Below are positions 14,432-21,751 of a stretch of 25,380 bases of DNA, in pieces. Made by a program: the position numbers and the translations under genes. The DNA comes from an uncultured Faecalibacterium sp. (GTDB lineage Bacteria; Bacillota; Clostridia; Oscillospirales; Ruminococcaceae). Position 1 is the first letter of the stretch; every line of letters starts with the position of its first letter. Where the stretch lies: assembly GCA_934525735.1 (NCBI GenBank), contig CAKSZM010000020.1, positions 1 through 25,380 on the forward strand, given 5' to 3'. The notes below the pieces were generated by a model. It had not been told where the DNA came from and ran no database searches. It worked only from the letters and a program-made list of their open reading frames with translations.

Positions 14432-15868
14432 ATGGTCCATCTGACCACGGCGCTGGACGCAGCATCCGGCGTGCCGCTGTACGAACAACTGTACCAGAGC
14501 CTTGCACAGGAGATGCGCACCGGGGCGCTGGCGGCGGGCACCCGGATGCCCGGCAAGCGGCGGCTGGCGGCGGAGCTGTCGGTTTCGGTAAACACAGTGG
14601 ATGCAGCTTACCAGATGCTTGCGGCGGAAGGGTATCTCGAATCCCGGGAGCGCAGCGGCTTTTATGTACAGGAATATCTGGCGCTGCCTGTCCGCCCTGC
14701 CGGTGCGCCCGAGCCGCAGCCTTTGAATCTGCCGGAACCGCCGCCCGCCCCGCCGGTGCGGTATGATCTTTCCACCCGGGGGGTGGACCCGGGGCTGTTC
14801 CCGTTCCGCACCTGGGCACGGCTGCAGAAGGAGCTGCTGTATTCGTCGCCCCAGCTGCTGACCCACGGCGAAGCGCAGGGCGACCCGGCCCTGCGGCAGG
14901 CGCTGGCGGAGTATCTCTCTGAGTACCGGGGCGTGCAGTGCGGGGCGCATCAGATCGTGGTGGGCGCGGGTCTGGAATATCTGCTGGGGCTGCTGGCGCC
15001 GCTGCTACCCGGCACTGCGGCGGTAGAAACGCCAGGTTACCCCCGCGCCCGGCAGGTGCTGGAAAACAACGGCGTGCGCTGTTGCTGCCTGCCGGTGGAT
15101 GCCGACGGTCTGTCCCTTGCGGCGCTGAACCGTTCGGAAGCAGCGGTGTGCTATGTGACGCCCAGCCATCAGTTCCCCACAGGTGTCACCATGCCGGCCG
15201 GCCGCCGGGCGGAGCTGCTGCACTGGGCGGCCCGCAGGCCCGGCGAGCGCTACATCATCGAGGACGACTACGACTCGGAGTTCCGTTTTGACACCCGGCC
15301 GCTGCCCAGCCTGCAGGGCATGGCCGGAGCGGACGGCCCGGTGGTGTACCTCTCCACCTGCTCCCGCAGTCTGGCCCCCAGCATCCGTATCGCTTATATG
15401 GTGTTGCCGGAACATCTGCTGCCCGCGTGGCGGGAGAAATACCGGCTCTACTCCGGCACGGTGAGTCGTTTTGAGCAGCAGACGCTGGCGCGGTTCATCA
15501 CCGAGGGCTATTTCACCCGGCATCTGGCCCGGGAGCGTGTGGCCTACAAGGCCCGGCGGGACGCGCTGGCGGCGGCCCTGAACGCTGCTTTTGCGCCGGG
15601 GGAGCTGACCCTTGCGGGCCTGCATACAGGGCTGCATCTGCTGGCAAAACTGAAAGACCCGCCCCCGGATGCGGCTCTGCGCCGGGCAGCGGAAGCGCAG
15701 GGGATCCGGCTGGGTCTGCTGAGCGACTACGACCTGACCGGAAACGCGCCCTCGGCAGGGACGCTGGTGCTGGGTTACGGCTCGCTGGCGGACGAAGCCT
15801 GCGCGTCGGTGGGCGAAGCGTTGAAAAAGGCCTGCACGGCGGCAAGAGAAGCTTCGTTGAGGGTGTAA
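14432..15868 (+). CDS. MocR/GabR-type GntR regulator with Arg at the PLP-lysine position
   Basis: A 478-residue regulator: an N-terminal GntR winged helix (about 1-75; PLYEQLYQSLAQEMRTG and the recognition segment KRRLAAELSVSVNTVDAAYQ) joined to a fold-type I aminotransferase-like domain. The latter keeps HGEAQGDPALRQALAEYL, YVTPSHQFPTGVTMP and IIEDDYDSEFRF. In family members the PLP cofactor is bound by the Lys of GTFSKxLxPxLRxGY. Here the segment is LSTCSRSLAPSIRIAYM, with Arg312 at that place (codon CGC at 15365). An internal aldimine with PLP is thus not expected, so the protein may bind a ligand non-covalently or act without one. The start is ATG 14432 because AGGAGGGG lies at 14418-14425; the ATG at 14408 has no such site. 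It is divergent from the ECF S component, its likely target. Its 3' end overlaps the convergent LCP-like gene by 94 bases. Confidence 0.88.
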   Translation: MVHLTTALDAASGVPLYEQLYQSLAQEMRTGALAAGTRMPGKRRLAAELSVSVNTVDAAYQMLAAEGYLESRERSGFYVQEYLALPVRPAGAPEPQPLNLPEPPPAPPVRYDLSTRGVDPGLFPFRTWARLQKELLYSSPQLLTHGEAQGDPALRQALAEYLSEYRGVQCGAHQIVVGAGLEYLLGLLAPLLPGTAAVETPGYPRARQVLENNGVRCCCLPVDADGLSLAALNRSEAAVCYVTPSHQFPTGVTMPAGRRAELLHWAARRPGERYIIEDDYDSEFRFDTRPLPSLQGMAGADGPVVYLSTCSRSLAPSIRIAYMVLPEHLLPAWREKYRLYSGTVSRFEQQTLARFITEGYFTRHLARERVAYKARRDALAAALNAAFAPGELTLAGLHTGLHLLAKLKDPPPDAALRRAAEAQGIRLGLLSDYDLTGNAPSAGTLVLGYGSLADEACASVGEALKKACTAAREASLRV

Positions 15869-16692
15869 GTTCCGCCGACGGCGTCCCAGTCTCCGGGCAG
15901 AGTTTGAGCTTCCACAGCAGCGGTGTTGTTGGCGAGAAATTCCAGCGTGCGCTCTAGCGCGGCGTAATCCAGCGCGGTCAGGTCGGTGAGCAGGGAAGAG
16001 CTGACCGACCGCAGAGCATCCGGCAGGACAGTGGGCAGAAGGTCGAGGTTCTGCCGGAAAAAGGCGTCCCACACCGCGCCCCGGGCGGCGGCGCAATGCT
16101 CCGGCGGGAGGGCCGGGTCGGCCTGCAGCTGACAGAGAAATTCATGCGCGTCCCCGGCCGAGATGCCCTGCACGGCCCGGCTGCCGCCGTGGCGGGCAAG
16201 TTCCTCTTCGGTCAATGCCCCGGTGAACCCTACCCGGATCAGCCCGAAGCGGCCCGCAAGCCGTTCCAGCACGGCAGGGGAAAGCGCCAGATAGCGGGTA
16301 TCCTCCGGCAGGGAGAACACCTGCGCCAGCGCTTCCCGGCAGCGGGCGGGGCCGGCGGCGGTGTAGCACCGGGTGAGCGGGGCAGCTTCCCCTGCAAAGG
16401 AAACCGTCAGCTCCGCCGGGATGCTGAGCAGGTGGAAGGCGTTCTGGCTGGCGTTCAGGTAGGCCAGCAGAAACCCGGGCTGTTCGCCGGAGACGCACAG
16501 CAGCACGGTGAGCTGGTCGGTGGTCTTTGGCAGCTGAACGGGGATGCCGCTTTCGCTGCGGGCGGCCTGCCGCAGCTGGGTGCGCAGCTGCCGGTGCGAC
16601 AGCAGCACCGTGCCGCCCACCAGCGGAACCAGCACCAGCAGCGAGGCCAGCAGCGCCGCCCAGAACGGATCCCACCCTTTGCGTTTGTGCAT
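15775..16692 (-). CDS. Divergent LytR-CpsA-Psr (LCP)-like membrane-anchored protein
   Basis: A 305-residue protein with a short basic N-terminus (HKRKGW), a membrane helix at about 12-32 and an extracellular domain. The segment DQLTVLLCVSGEQPGFLLAYLNASQNAFHLLSIPAELTV (59-97) has the strand order of LCP phosphotransferases, whose motif is SDTIMLxxxN...LLSIPRDT. The key acidic and Arg residues are not preserved: SIPRD reads SIPAE, and the RSD element is missing. The later EDTRYLALSPAVLERLAGRFG resembles the LCP element where the family has a lipid-pocket segment. If related, it is a non-catalytic paralogue; it could instead be an unrelated hypothetical. The start at 16692 follows GGAAAGGGG and replaces a longer frame that has no binding site. 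The last 94 bases overlap the MocR gene on the other strand. Confidence 0.55.
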   Translation of the reverse strand: MHKRKGWDPFWAALLASLLVLVPLVGGTVLLSHRQLRTQLRQAARSESGIPVQLPKTTDQLTVLLCVSGEQPGFLLAYLNASQNAFHLLSIPAELTVSFAGEAAPLTRCYTAAGPARCREALAQVFSLPEDTRYLALSPAVLERLAGRFGLIRVGFTGALTEEELARHGGSRAVQGISAGDAHEFLCQLQADPALPPEHCAAARGAVWDAFFRQNLDLLPTVLPDALRSVSSSLLTDLTALDYAALERTLEFLANNTAAVEAQTLPGDWDAVGGTYTLNEASLAAVQAFFNASPTDAQASSASEP

Positions 16693-16806
16693 GAAAACAC
16701 CCCTTTCCGGGAGAAAGTATTGGAAAAGAAGAGAAAAGTAATACAAAAATAAAATTCATCCGTTGGCATCACAGATGAAAAACCGGCATAAAATGGCATT
16801 GATGTC

Positions 16807-16835
16807 TTGCACGGACGAACAAAATATGATATAGT
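16807..16835 (+). promoter_or_regulatory. Promoter of the glycine riboswitch transcript
   Basis: TTGCAC at 16807-16812, 17 bases and TATAGT at 16830-16835 form a promoter placed about 70 bases before the aptamer. Starting near 16842 the transcript would carry a hairpin, the aptamer, a second hairpin and a terminator before the symporter start. Confidence 0.6.
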
Positions 16836-16881
16836 TTTTCTATCGCGTACAGACGTGCGCGGTGGAAGAACCGAAAAAGAC

Positions 16882-16905
16882 GTGCCCGGGAGCGTGTCCG
16901 GGCAC
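16882..16905 (+). other. Hairpin directly upstream of the glycine aptamer
   Basis: GTGCCCGG (16882-16889) pairs perfectly with CCGGGCAC (16898-16905) over an eight-base loop. It abuts the aptamer's first stem. Singlet glycine riboswitches often carry a stabilising extra stem beside the aptamer in place of the second aptamer; this is a candidate for that role. Confidence 0.55.
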
Positions 16906-16988
16906 TCTGGAGAAGCCCGCAAAAGCGGGTGCCGAAGGTGTAAGGCCGCAGGGAAAGGCGGCTGTATCTCTCAGGCAAAAGGACAGAG
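16905..16988 (+). promoter_or_regulatory. Glycine riboswitch aptamer (single)
   Basis: The aptamer is closed by CTCTG (16905-16909) with CAGAG (16984-16988). It contains GGAGA, then the hairpin GCCCGCAAAAGCGGG, the conserved core GCCGAAGGTGTAAGG (16931-16945), a GC-rich hairpin, and the signature CTCTCAGGCAAAAGGACAGAG at 16968-16988, split as CTCTCAGGCAAAAGG and ACAGAG. This is the class that binds glycine. Only one aptamer core is seen rather than the tandem pair. The downstream gene is an alanine/glycine sodium symporter, a known target class. Whether glycine switches the gene on or off cannot be read directly. Confidence 0.93.
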
Positions 16989-17012
16989 CCATCGTCTTTT
17001 ACGCACATTGGG

Positions 17013-17105
17013 GTGCAGCCGGGCAAACGGCATCCCCCGGCTGCGGAAAAATGAGAGCGCTTGAATTTTGCGGGCAGAGCCTTTGGCGGGTTCGGCCCGC
17101 TTTTT
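17013..17105 (+). terminator. Expression platform of the glycine riboswitch with intrinsic terminator
   Basis: After the aptamer comes a strong hairpin, GCAGCCGGG (17016-17024) with CCCGGCTGC (17036-17044), and then a terminator: GCGGG (17086-17090) with CCCGC (17096-17100), followed by TTTTTGTTTTTG. A longer alternative pairs GCGGGC (17070-17075) with GCCCGC (17095-17100). Competing use of CCCGC is the likely switch. The symporter start is about 30 bases past the T run, which fits control at transcription termination. Confidence 0.7.
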
Positions 17106-17133
17106 GTTTTTGTGTACAGGGGGAAAAGAGAGT

Positions 17134-18651
17134 ATGGTCGAGATCGTCACACAGGTGAACAACGTCGTCAACGGCGTGGTGTGGGGGCCGTTCGGGCTGG
17201 CGCTGCTGTTCTGCACCGGCTTCTGGATGAGCGCCCGCACGGGCTTTTTCCAGTTCCGCAAGATGGGCTACTGGCTCAAGCATACCATCGGTGCCATTTT
17301 TACCAATAAGGATGTCACCGCCCACACCAGCAAGGAGGACATGGCCATCAGCCAGTTCCAGAGCATGTGTACGGCGCTGGCGGGCACCATCGGCACCGGC
17401 AACATCGTGGGCGTGGCTACGGCCATCGTCTCCGGCGGGCCGGGTGCCATCTTCTGGATGTGGGTCATGGCGCTGCTGGGCATGATGACCAGTTTTTCGG
17501 AAAATGTGCTGGGCGTGTACTACCGCCGCAAGAACGAAAAAGGCGAGTGGAGCGGCGGCGCTATGTACTACCTGACCGACGGCCTGGGCGCAAAGAAGGG
17601 CTGCAAGACCATCGGCAAGGTGCTGGCGGTGCTGTTTGCCTGCTTCTGCATTCTGGCATCCTTCGGCATCGGCAACATGAGCCAGATCAACTCCATCGCG
17701 GGCAATATGAATGTTGCCTTCGGCGTGCCTACGTTTGTTACAGGCCTGTGCCTGATGGCGGTCACGGCGCTCATCGTCATCGGCGGGCTGAAGCGTGTGG
17801 CGGCTGTCACCGAAAAGCTGGTGCCGCTCATGGCGCTGTTCTACATCGCGGGCGCGCTGGTCATCGTGGTGGTGCACGCGGGCAACATCCCGGCGGCCTT
17901 CGGCGCGATCTTCCGGGGTGCGTTCAACCTGAATGCGGCCGGCGGCGGTGCGCTGGGCTACGGCATCAGCCAGACCATCACCTGGGGCTTCAAGCGCGGC
18001 GCTTTCTCCAACGAAGCAGGTCTCGGCTCGGCAGTTATGGTCAATTCGGCTTCCAACGTCAGGGAGCCGGTGCATCAGGGCATGTGGGGCGTGTTTGAGG
18101 TGTTTGCCGATACCATCGTGGTCTGCACCCTGACTGCATTGGTCATCCTGACCACCGGCGTGGTGGATCTGGAAAGCGGCGCGGTGCTGGCTGGTGTGCA
18201 GGACAATGCACTGGTGGGGCAGGCGTTTACGGCCGCATTCGGCAGCTTCGGCCCCAAGTTCATCGCCATTTCCATCCTGCTGTTTGCCTACTCCACTACC
18301 CTTGGCTGGAGCCACTACGGCACCAAAGCCGTGGAATACCTCTTCGGCACGGCGGGCAGCCGCATCTACAAGGTGATCTTTGTGGGCATGACGGTCGTGG
18401 GTGCCACCATGAAGCTGGGCCTTGCGTGGGACCTGTCCGACACCTTCAACGGCCTGATGATGATCCCGAACCTTATCGGCGTGCTGGTGCTGTCCGGCAC
18501 CGTGGTGGCCATCACGAAGAACTATTTTGACCGCAAGGTGAAGGGGCTGGACATTGAGCCGATGTGGTCGGCCTTCCCGGAATACCAGAAGGAAGAAGAG
18601 GCCGAAGCCGCTGCAGAAGAAGCGGAGCTGGAACAGGCAGTGAACCAGTAA
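17134..18651 (+). CDS. Sodium:alanine/glycine symporter (AGCS family)
   Basis: A 505-residue integral membrane protein of the AGCS family (TC 2.A.25) with about 10-11 helices, which imports alanine or glycine with sodium. Family features: LAGTIGTGNIVGVATAIVSGGPGAIFWMWVMALLGM (about 85-120), SENVLGVYYRRKN, the central FGIGNMSQINS, GFKRGAFSNEAGLGSAVMVNSAS, and AYSTTLGWSHYG near the last helices. The glycine riboswitch upstream indicates glycine as a regulated ligand and probable substrate. The tail is acidic (QKEEEAEAAAEEAELEQ). ATG 17134 is used, with GGGGGAAAAGAG upstream; a longer in-frame start at 17068 would lie within the riboswitch terminator and is rejected. A terminator follows closely. 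Confidence 0.95.
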   Translation: MVEIVTQVNNVVNGVVWGPFGLALLFCTGFWMSARTGFFQFRKMGYWLKHTIGAIFTNKDVTAHTSKEDMAISQFQSMCTALAGTIGTGNIVGVATAIVSGGPGAIFWMWVMALLGMMTSFSENVLGVYYRRKNEKGEWSGGAMYYLTDGLGAKKGCKTIGKVLAVLFACFCILASFGIGNMSQINSIAGNMNVAFGVPTFVTGLCLMAVTALIVIGGLKRVAAVTEKLVPLMALFYIAGALVIVVVHAGNIPAAFGAIFRGAFNLNAAGGGALGYGISQTITWGFKRGAFSNEAGLGSAVMVNSASNVREPVHQGMWGVFEVFADTIVVCTLTALVILTTGVVDLESGAVLAGVQDNALVGQAFTAAFGSFGPKFIAISILLFAYSTTLGWSHYGTKAVEYLFGTAGSRIYKVIFVGMTVVGATMKLGLAWDLSDTFNGLMMIPNLIGVLVLSGTVVAITKNYFDRKVKGLDIEPMWSAFPEYQKEEEAEAAAEEAELEQAVNQ

Positions 18652-18659
18652 GAATCCGT

Positions 18660-18697
18660 GCAGGGCCGTCCGCAGATGCGGGCGGCCTTGCTTTTTT
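18660..18697 (+). terminator. Rho-independent terminator after the AGCS symporter
   Basis: GGCCGTCCGC pairs with GCGGGCGGCC around an AGAT loop (18664-18687), with GCA/TGC extending the outside, followed by TTTTTT at 18692-18697. Confidence 0.9.
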
Positions 18698-18717
18698 CTG
18701 CGTCCCTGCCGTATAAT
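18688..18717 (+). promoter_or_regulatory. Promoter of the FadR-type regulator
   Basis: TTGCTT (18688-18693), 18 bases and a perfect TATAAT (18712-18717) overlap the tail of the preceding terminator. The -10 box contains an ATG that cannot be the translation start, which confirms ATG 18749 as the start. Confidence 0.5.
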
Positions 18718-18748
18718 GGAGCCGGAAAACACAGGGGAGGGGAGCAGA

Positions 18749-19456
18749 ATGAGCGAATTTTCCCATCTGAAAAACAAGCTTTTGGCCGAGCAGGTGGAGG
18801 ATCAGATCTATCATTATATCCTCGATACCCCGCTGGAACCGGGAGCCAAGCTGCCCAACGAGTTTGAGTTGGGCGAAAAGTTCGGCGTGGGGCGCAGCAC
18901 TGTCCGTGAGGCGGTGAAGCTGCTGTCCAGCAAGGGCATCGTGGAGGTGCGGCGTGGTTCCGGCACCTATGTGGTGACCACCGCAAAAGGGCTTTCGGAC
19001 CCGCTGGGGCTGCGCAGCGTGCAGGACAAGAACGCCCTTGCGCTGGATCTGGTCAACGTGCGTCTGCTGCTGGAGCCGGGCATTGCAGAGATGGCGGCAC
19101 TGAACGCTACCGAAGAGGACGTTGAACGCATCCGCCGCCTGTGCGACCGGGTGGAGACCAAGATCCACACGGGAGAAATGTATATCGAGGATGACATCGC
19201 GTTCCACACCTGCATCGCCGAGAGCAGTAAGAATATGGTGGTGGAACAGCTGATCCCCATCATCGACACGGCGGTGATGATGTTCGTCAACGTCACCCAC
19301 AAAAAGCTGACCGAAGAAACCATCCTGACCCACCGGATGATCACGGAGGCCATCGCCCGGCATGACCCCCTCGGGGCGCGCAACGCCATGGTGATGCACC
19401 TGAACTTCAACCGGAACTGCATCAAAAAGCTCTACGACGAAGAGCTGGAAGCCTGA
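18749..19456 (+). CDS. FadR-subfamily GntR regulator (FCD domain)
   Basis: A 235-residue transcription factor. The N-terminal GntR winged helix (about 10-75) reads QVEDQIYHYILDTPLEPGAKLPNE, GVGRSTVREAVKLLSSKGI and VRRGSGTYV. The C-terminal FCD helical bundle carries the metal/ligand set Asp149, His153 (EDDIAFHTCIAES), His195 (LTHRMITEAI) and His217 (VMHLNFN), which bind a divalent ion that contacts carboxylate ligands in characterised members such as sugar-acid and lactate regulators. Its promoter and the binding site GGGGAGGGGAG precede ATG 18749. It lies upstream of an IlvD/Edd dehydratase and a GntP permease in the same direction, so it probably represses that locus and responds to a sugar acid. 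Confidence 0.9.
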   Translation: MSEFSHLKNKLLAEQVEDQIYHYILDTPLEPGAKLPNEFELGEKFGVGRSTVREAVKLLSSKGIVEVRRGSGTYVVTTAKGLSDPLGLRSVQDKNALALDLVNVRLLLEPGIAEMAALNATEEDVERIRRLCDRVETKIHTGEMYIEDDIAFHTCIAESSKNMVVEQLIPIIDTAVMMFVNVTHKKLTEETILTHRMITEAIARHDPLGARNAMVMHLNFNRNCIKKLYDEELEA

Positions 19457-19461
19457 AGAGA

Positions 19462-19500
19462 TGCCCCTGCACGGCGCAAAAGCTGTGCAGGGACATTTTT
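19462..19500 (+). terminator. Rho-independent terminator after the FadR-type regulator
   Basis: TGCCCCTGCACGGC (19462-19475) pairs with GCTGTGCAGGGACA (19482-19495) with one mismatch and one wobble, followed by TTTTT. It makes the dehydratase gene a separate transcript. Confidence 0.85.
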
Positions 19501-19507
19501 ATGTGAA

Positions 19508-19680
19508 AAGTTGTCTGATGACTTCGAGCGACGGATGAAATGAAAAAGTCGGAAAGAGGGCGCATTTGTGGCATGTATCCAAGATTTTTGCGTGAAATGC
19601 ACCAAAAAACATTGAAAAATTTGTCATATAGTGGGTTCTGCCCAGGACAACTTGCAAACGCGGAATGATTAAATTAAAAT
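19508..19680 (+). promoter_or_regulatory. Promoter and operator candidates of the IlvD/Edd dehydratase gene
   Basis: A promoter reads TTGCAA (19652-19657), 17 bases, TAAAAT (19675-19680). The -35 overlaps GACAACTT (19646-19653), which is the exact inverse of AAGTTGTC at 19508-19515. The upstream copy extends to TTGTCTGATGA (19511-19521), matching the FadR-family consensus TNGTNNNACNA except at one base. Two sites about 138 bases apart, one on the promoter, suggest binding by the adjacent FadR-type protein, possibly with looping. The rest of the 300-base gap (19457-19756) shows no gene; the dehydratase ribosome binding site is GGAGG at 19743-19747. Confidence 0.45.
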
Positions 19681-19756
19681 GAACTCGTAAGATGTCCGAC
19701 TGAAAAAGGACGAATTTGCAAAGCAGGAAAAAGAGAGTATCTGGAGGTTATGATTT

Positions 19757-21544
19757 ATGGAACTGCGTTCTCAGGCAGTGCGCAAGCTTGCGCCGGAAAA
19801 TGACCCGCTGAAGATCGGTATGGGCTGGAAGGTAGAGGATCTGGAAAAGCCGCAGATCATGGTGGAGAGCACCTTCGGCGACAGCCACCCCGGCAGCGCC
19901 CATCTGGATCAGTTTGTGCAGCAGGCCGTGCAGGCTGTCAACGCCCACGGCGGCAAGGCTGCCCGCTATTTTGCCACCGATATGTGCGACGGCATCGCAC
20001 AGGGTCACGACGGCATCAACTATTCGCTGCCCCACCGCGACGCCATCGTCAATCTGGTGGAAGCACAGGCCAACGCCACCGTATACGACGGCGGCGTGTT
20101 CATTGCCAGCTGCGACAAATCCATGCCGGCCATGCTGATGAGCATCGGCCGCCTGAAGGATATGAGCGCCATTGTTGTCACCGGAGGCGTCATGGAAGCC
20201 CACACCCTGCCCAAAAAGTATGTGGTGGACGACCCTGCCTGCGCCATCAACGACCTGCTGACGCTGGAGCAGATCGGCAAGTTCGATGCATGGGAAAAGA
20301 CCGGTGTCATCCCCAACGAACAGCTGGACTACTACAAGCATAACGCCTGCCCGTCCTGCGGTGCCTGCTCCTTTATGGGCACGGCTTCCACCATGCAGAT
20401 CATGGCCGAGGCTCTGGGTCTGATGCTGCCCGGCACCGCGCTGATGCCGGCCACCGCCCCTGAGCTGAAGCAGGCCGCCTACGACGCCGGCGCACAGGTG
20501 ATGAAGCTGGTGGCCGAGGGCATCAAGGCCAAGGACATCGTCACCATGAAGAGCTTCGAGAACGCTATTATGGTGCACGCCGCCATCTCCGGTTCCACCA
20601 ACGCCACCATGCACCTGCCCGCCATCGCCCACGAGTTCGGCTTTGAGATCGATGCCGACACCTTCGACCGGATGCACCGCGGCGCACATTATCTGCTGAA
20701 CATCCGTCCCTCCGGCGACTGGCCCGCACAGTACTTCTACTATGCAGGCGGCGTGCCCCGCGTGATGGAAGAGATCAAGTCCATGCTGCATCTGGACGTG
20801 ATGACCGTCACCGGCAAGACGCTGGGCGAAAATCTGGAAGATCTGAAGAAGAACGGCTTCTATGAGCACTGCGACGCCATCCTGCAGGAAAAGACCAGAG
20901 GTCTGGGCATCAAGGTCACCCGCGAGGACATCATCCACAGCTTCGACAACGCCAAGGGCACCGACGGCAGCATCGCCATCCTCAAAGGCAATCTGGCTCC
21001 GGAGGGCAGCGTCATCAAGCACACTGCCTGCCCGAAGAATATGTTCCACGCCACCCTGCGCGCCAAGCCCTTTGACAGCGAGGAAGAGTGCATCGACGCT
21101 GTTCTGAACAAGAAAGTCCAGCCCGGCGACGCCATCTTCATCCGGTACGAAGGCCCACGCGGCAGCGGTATGCCGGAAATGTTCTATACCGGCGAGGCAA
21201 TCTGTGCTGACCCGAAGCTGGCTTCCAGCGTGGCGCTGATCACCGACGGCCGCTTCTCCGGCGCAAGCCGCGGCCCGGTCATCGGCCATGTCAGCCCGGA
21301 GGCTGCGGTGGGCGGCCCCATCGCTCTGGTGGAAGAGGGCGACCTCATCCGCATCGATGTGCCGAACCGTGAACTGGCCATCGTGGGCGTGAACGGCGAG
21401 GAAAAGACCCCCGAAGAGATGGAAGCCATTCTGGCCGAGCGCCGCAAAAACTGGAAGCCCAAGGCTCCCAAGTACACCAAGGGCCTGCTGAAACTCTACT
21501 CCCAGCACGCTGTCAGCCCCATGAAGGGTGCATACATGGAGTAA
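19757..21544 (+). CDS. IlvD/Edd-family dehydratase (dihydroxy-acid or sugar-acid dehydratase)
   Basis: A 595-residue iron-sulfur dehydratase. The cluster Cys are visible: Cys77 in DMCDGIAQGHDG, Cys119 in SCDKSMPAML (with Lys121 of the Mg site) and Cys198/Cys201/Cys204 in ACPSCGACSFMGTAST. The C-terminal barrel has GPRGSGMPEMF, the catalytic Ser segment LITDGRFSGASRGP, and GHVSPEAAVGGPIALVEEGD. The family includes dihydroxy-acid dehydratase (valine/isoleucine synthesis) and sugar-acid dehydratases (gluconate, xylonate, arabinonate) that give 2-keto-3-deoxy acids. No ilvB, ilvC or leu genes are near; instead a FadR-type regulator and a gluconate-type permease flank it, so a sugar-acid role is more likely. 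The gene name ilvD is therefore not assigned. ATG 19757 follows GGAGG by nine bases. Confidence 0.85.
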   Translation: MELRSQAVRKLAPENDPLKIGMGWKVEDLEKPQIMVESTFGDSHPGSAHLDQFVQQAVQAVNAHGGKAARYFATDMCDGIAQGHDGINYSLPHRDAIVNLVEAQANATVYDGGVFIASCDKSMPAMLMSIGRLKDMSAIVVTGGVMEAHTLPKKYVVDDPACAINDLLTLEQIGKFDAWEKTGVIPNEQLDYYKHNACPSCGACSFMGTASTMQIMAEALGLMLPGTALMPATAPELKQAAYDAGAQVMKLVAEGIKAKDIVTMKSFENAIMVHAAISGSTNATMHLPAIAHEFGFEIDADTFDRMHRGAHYLLNIRPSGDWPAQYFYYAGGVPRVMEEIKSMLHLDVMTVTGKTLGENLEDLKKNGFYEHCDAILQEKTRGLGIKVTREDIIHSFDNAKGTDGSIAILKGNLAPEGSVIKHTACPKNMFHATLRAKPFDSEEECIDAVLNKKVQPGDAIFIRYEGPRGSGMPEMFYTGEAICADPKLASSVALITDGRFSGASRGPVIGHVSPEAAVGGPIALVEEGDLIRIDVPNRELAIVGVNGEEKTPEEMEAILAERRKNWKPKAPKYTKGLLKLYSQHAVSPMKGAYME

Positions 21545-21751
21545 AAAACACTCCTGCGGCTTAAAAAGCTTCACGTCGAAAATCAACTGTGCTGCGTTGT
21601 TTTGCAGAACGGTCAGGGGAAGCTACGCCAAAAATCGGAAAGCGGATATTGCTTTTACATATATTTCAGAAACCCGGCGGCTGCCTGCGGGGGCAGCTGC
21701 TGCAATAAAAGCCAAAAGGCAAACAAAACATCAAAACGGAGGAAAAATCTT
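21545..21751 (+). other. Intergenic region between dehydratase and GntP permease genes
   Basis: The 207 bases hold no recognisable gene, terminator or convincing promoter. A short hairpin GCTGCC/GGCAGC lies at 21680-21697 without a T run. The permease has a good binding site, GGAGG at 21738-21742. The gap is long for one operon, so a processed or attenuated leader is possible, but nothing readable proves it. Confidence 0.4.

Noticed and set aside
16989..17044. A second glycine aptamer downstream of the first
   Set aside because: No GCCGAAGG core and no CTCTCAGGCAAAAGG signature is present; only a simple hairpin is seen.
16807..17158. Small plus-strand open frames (85 and 98 codons) in the riboswitch leader
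   Set aside because: They cover the aptamer and terminator RNA and have no ribosome binding site or protein features.
16999..18777. A 592-codon minus-strand open frame opposite the AGCS symporter
   Set aside because: It runs through the riboswitch and a terminator and has a His/Arg-rich shadow composition.
19748..21586. A 612-codon minus-strand open frame opposite the dehydratase
   Set aside because: Antisense shadow of a GC-rich gene; no domain, no ribosome binding site, and the plus frame is a complete known enzyme.
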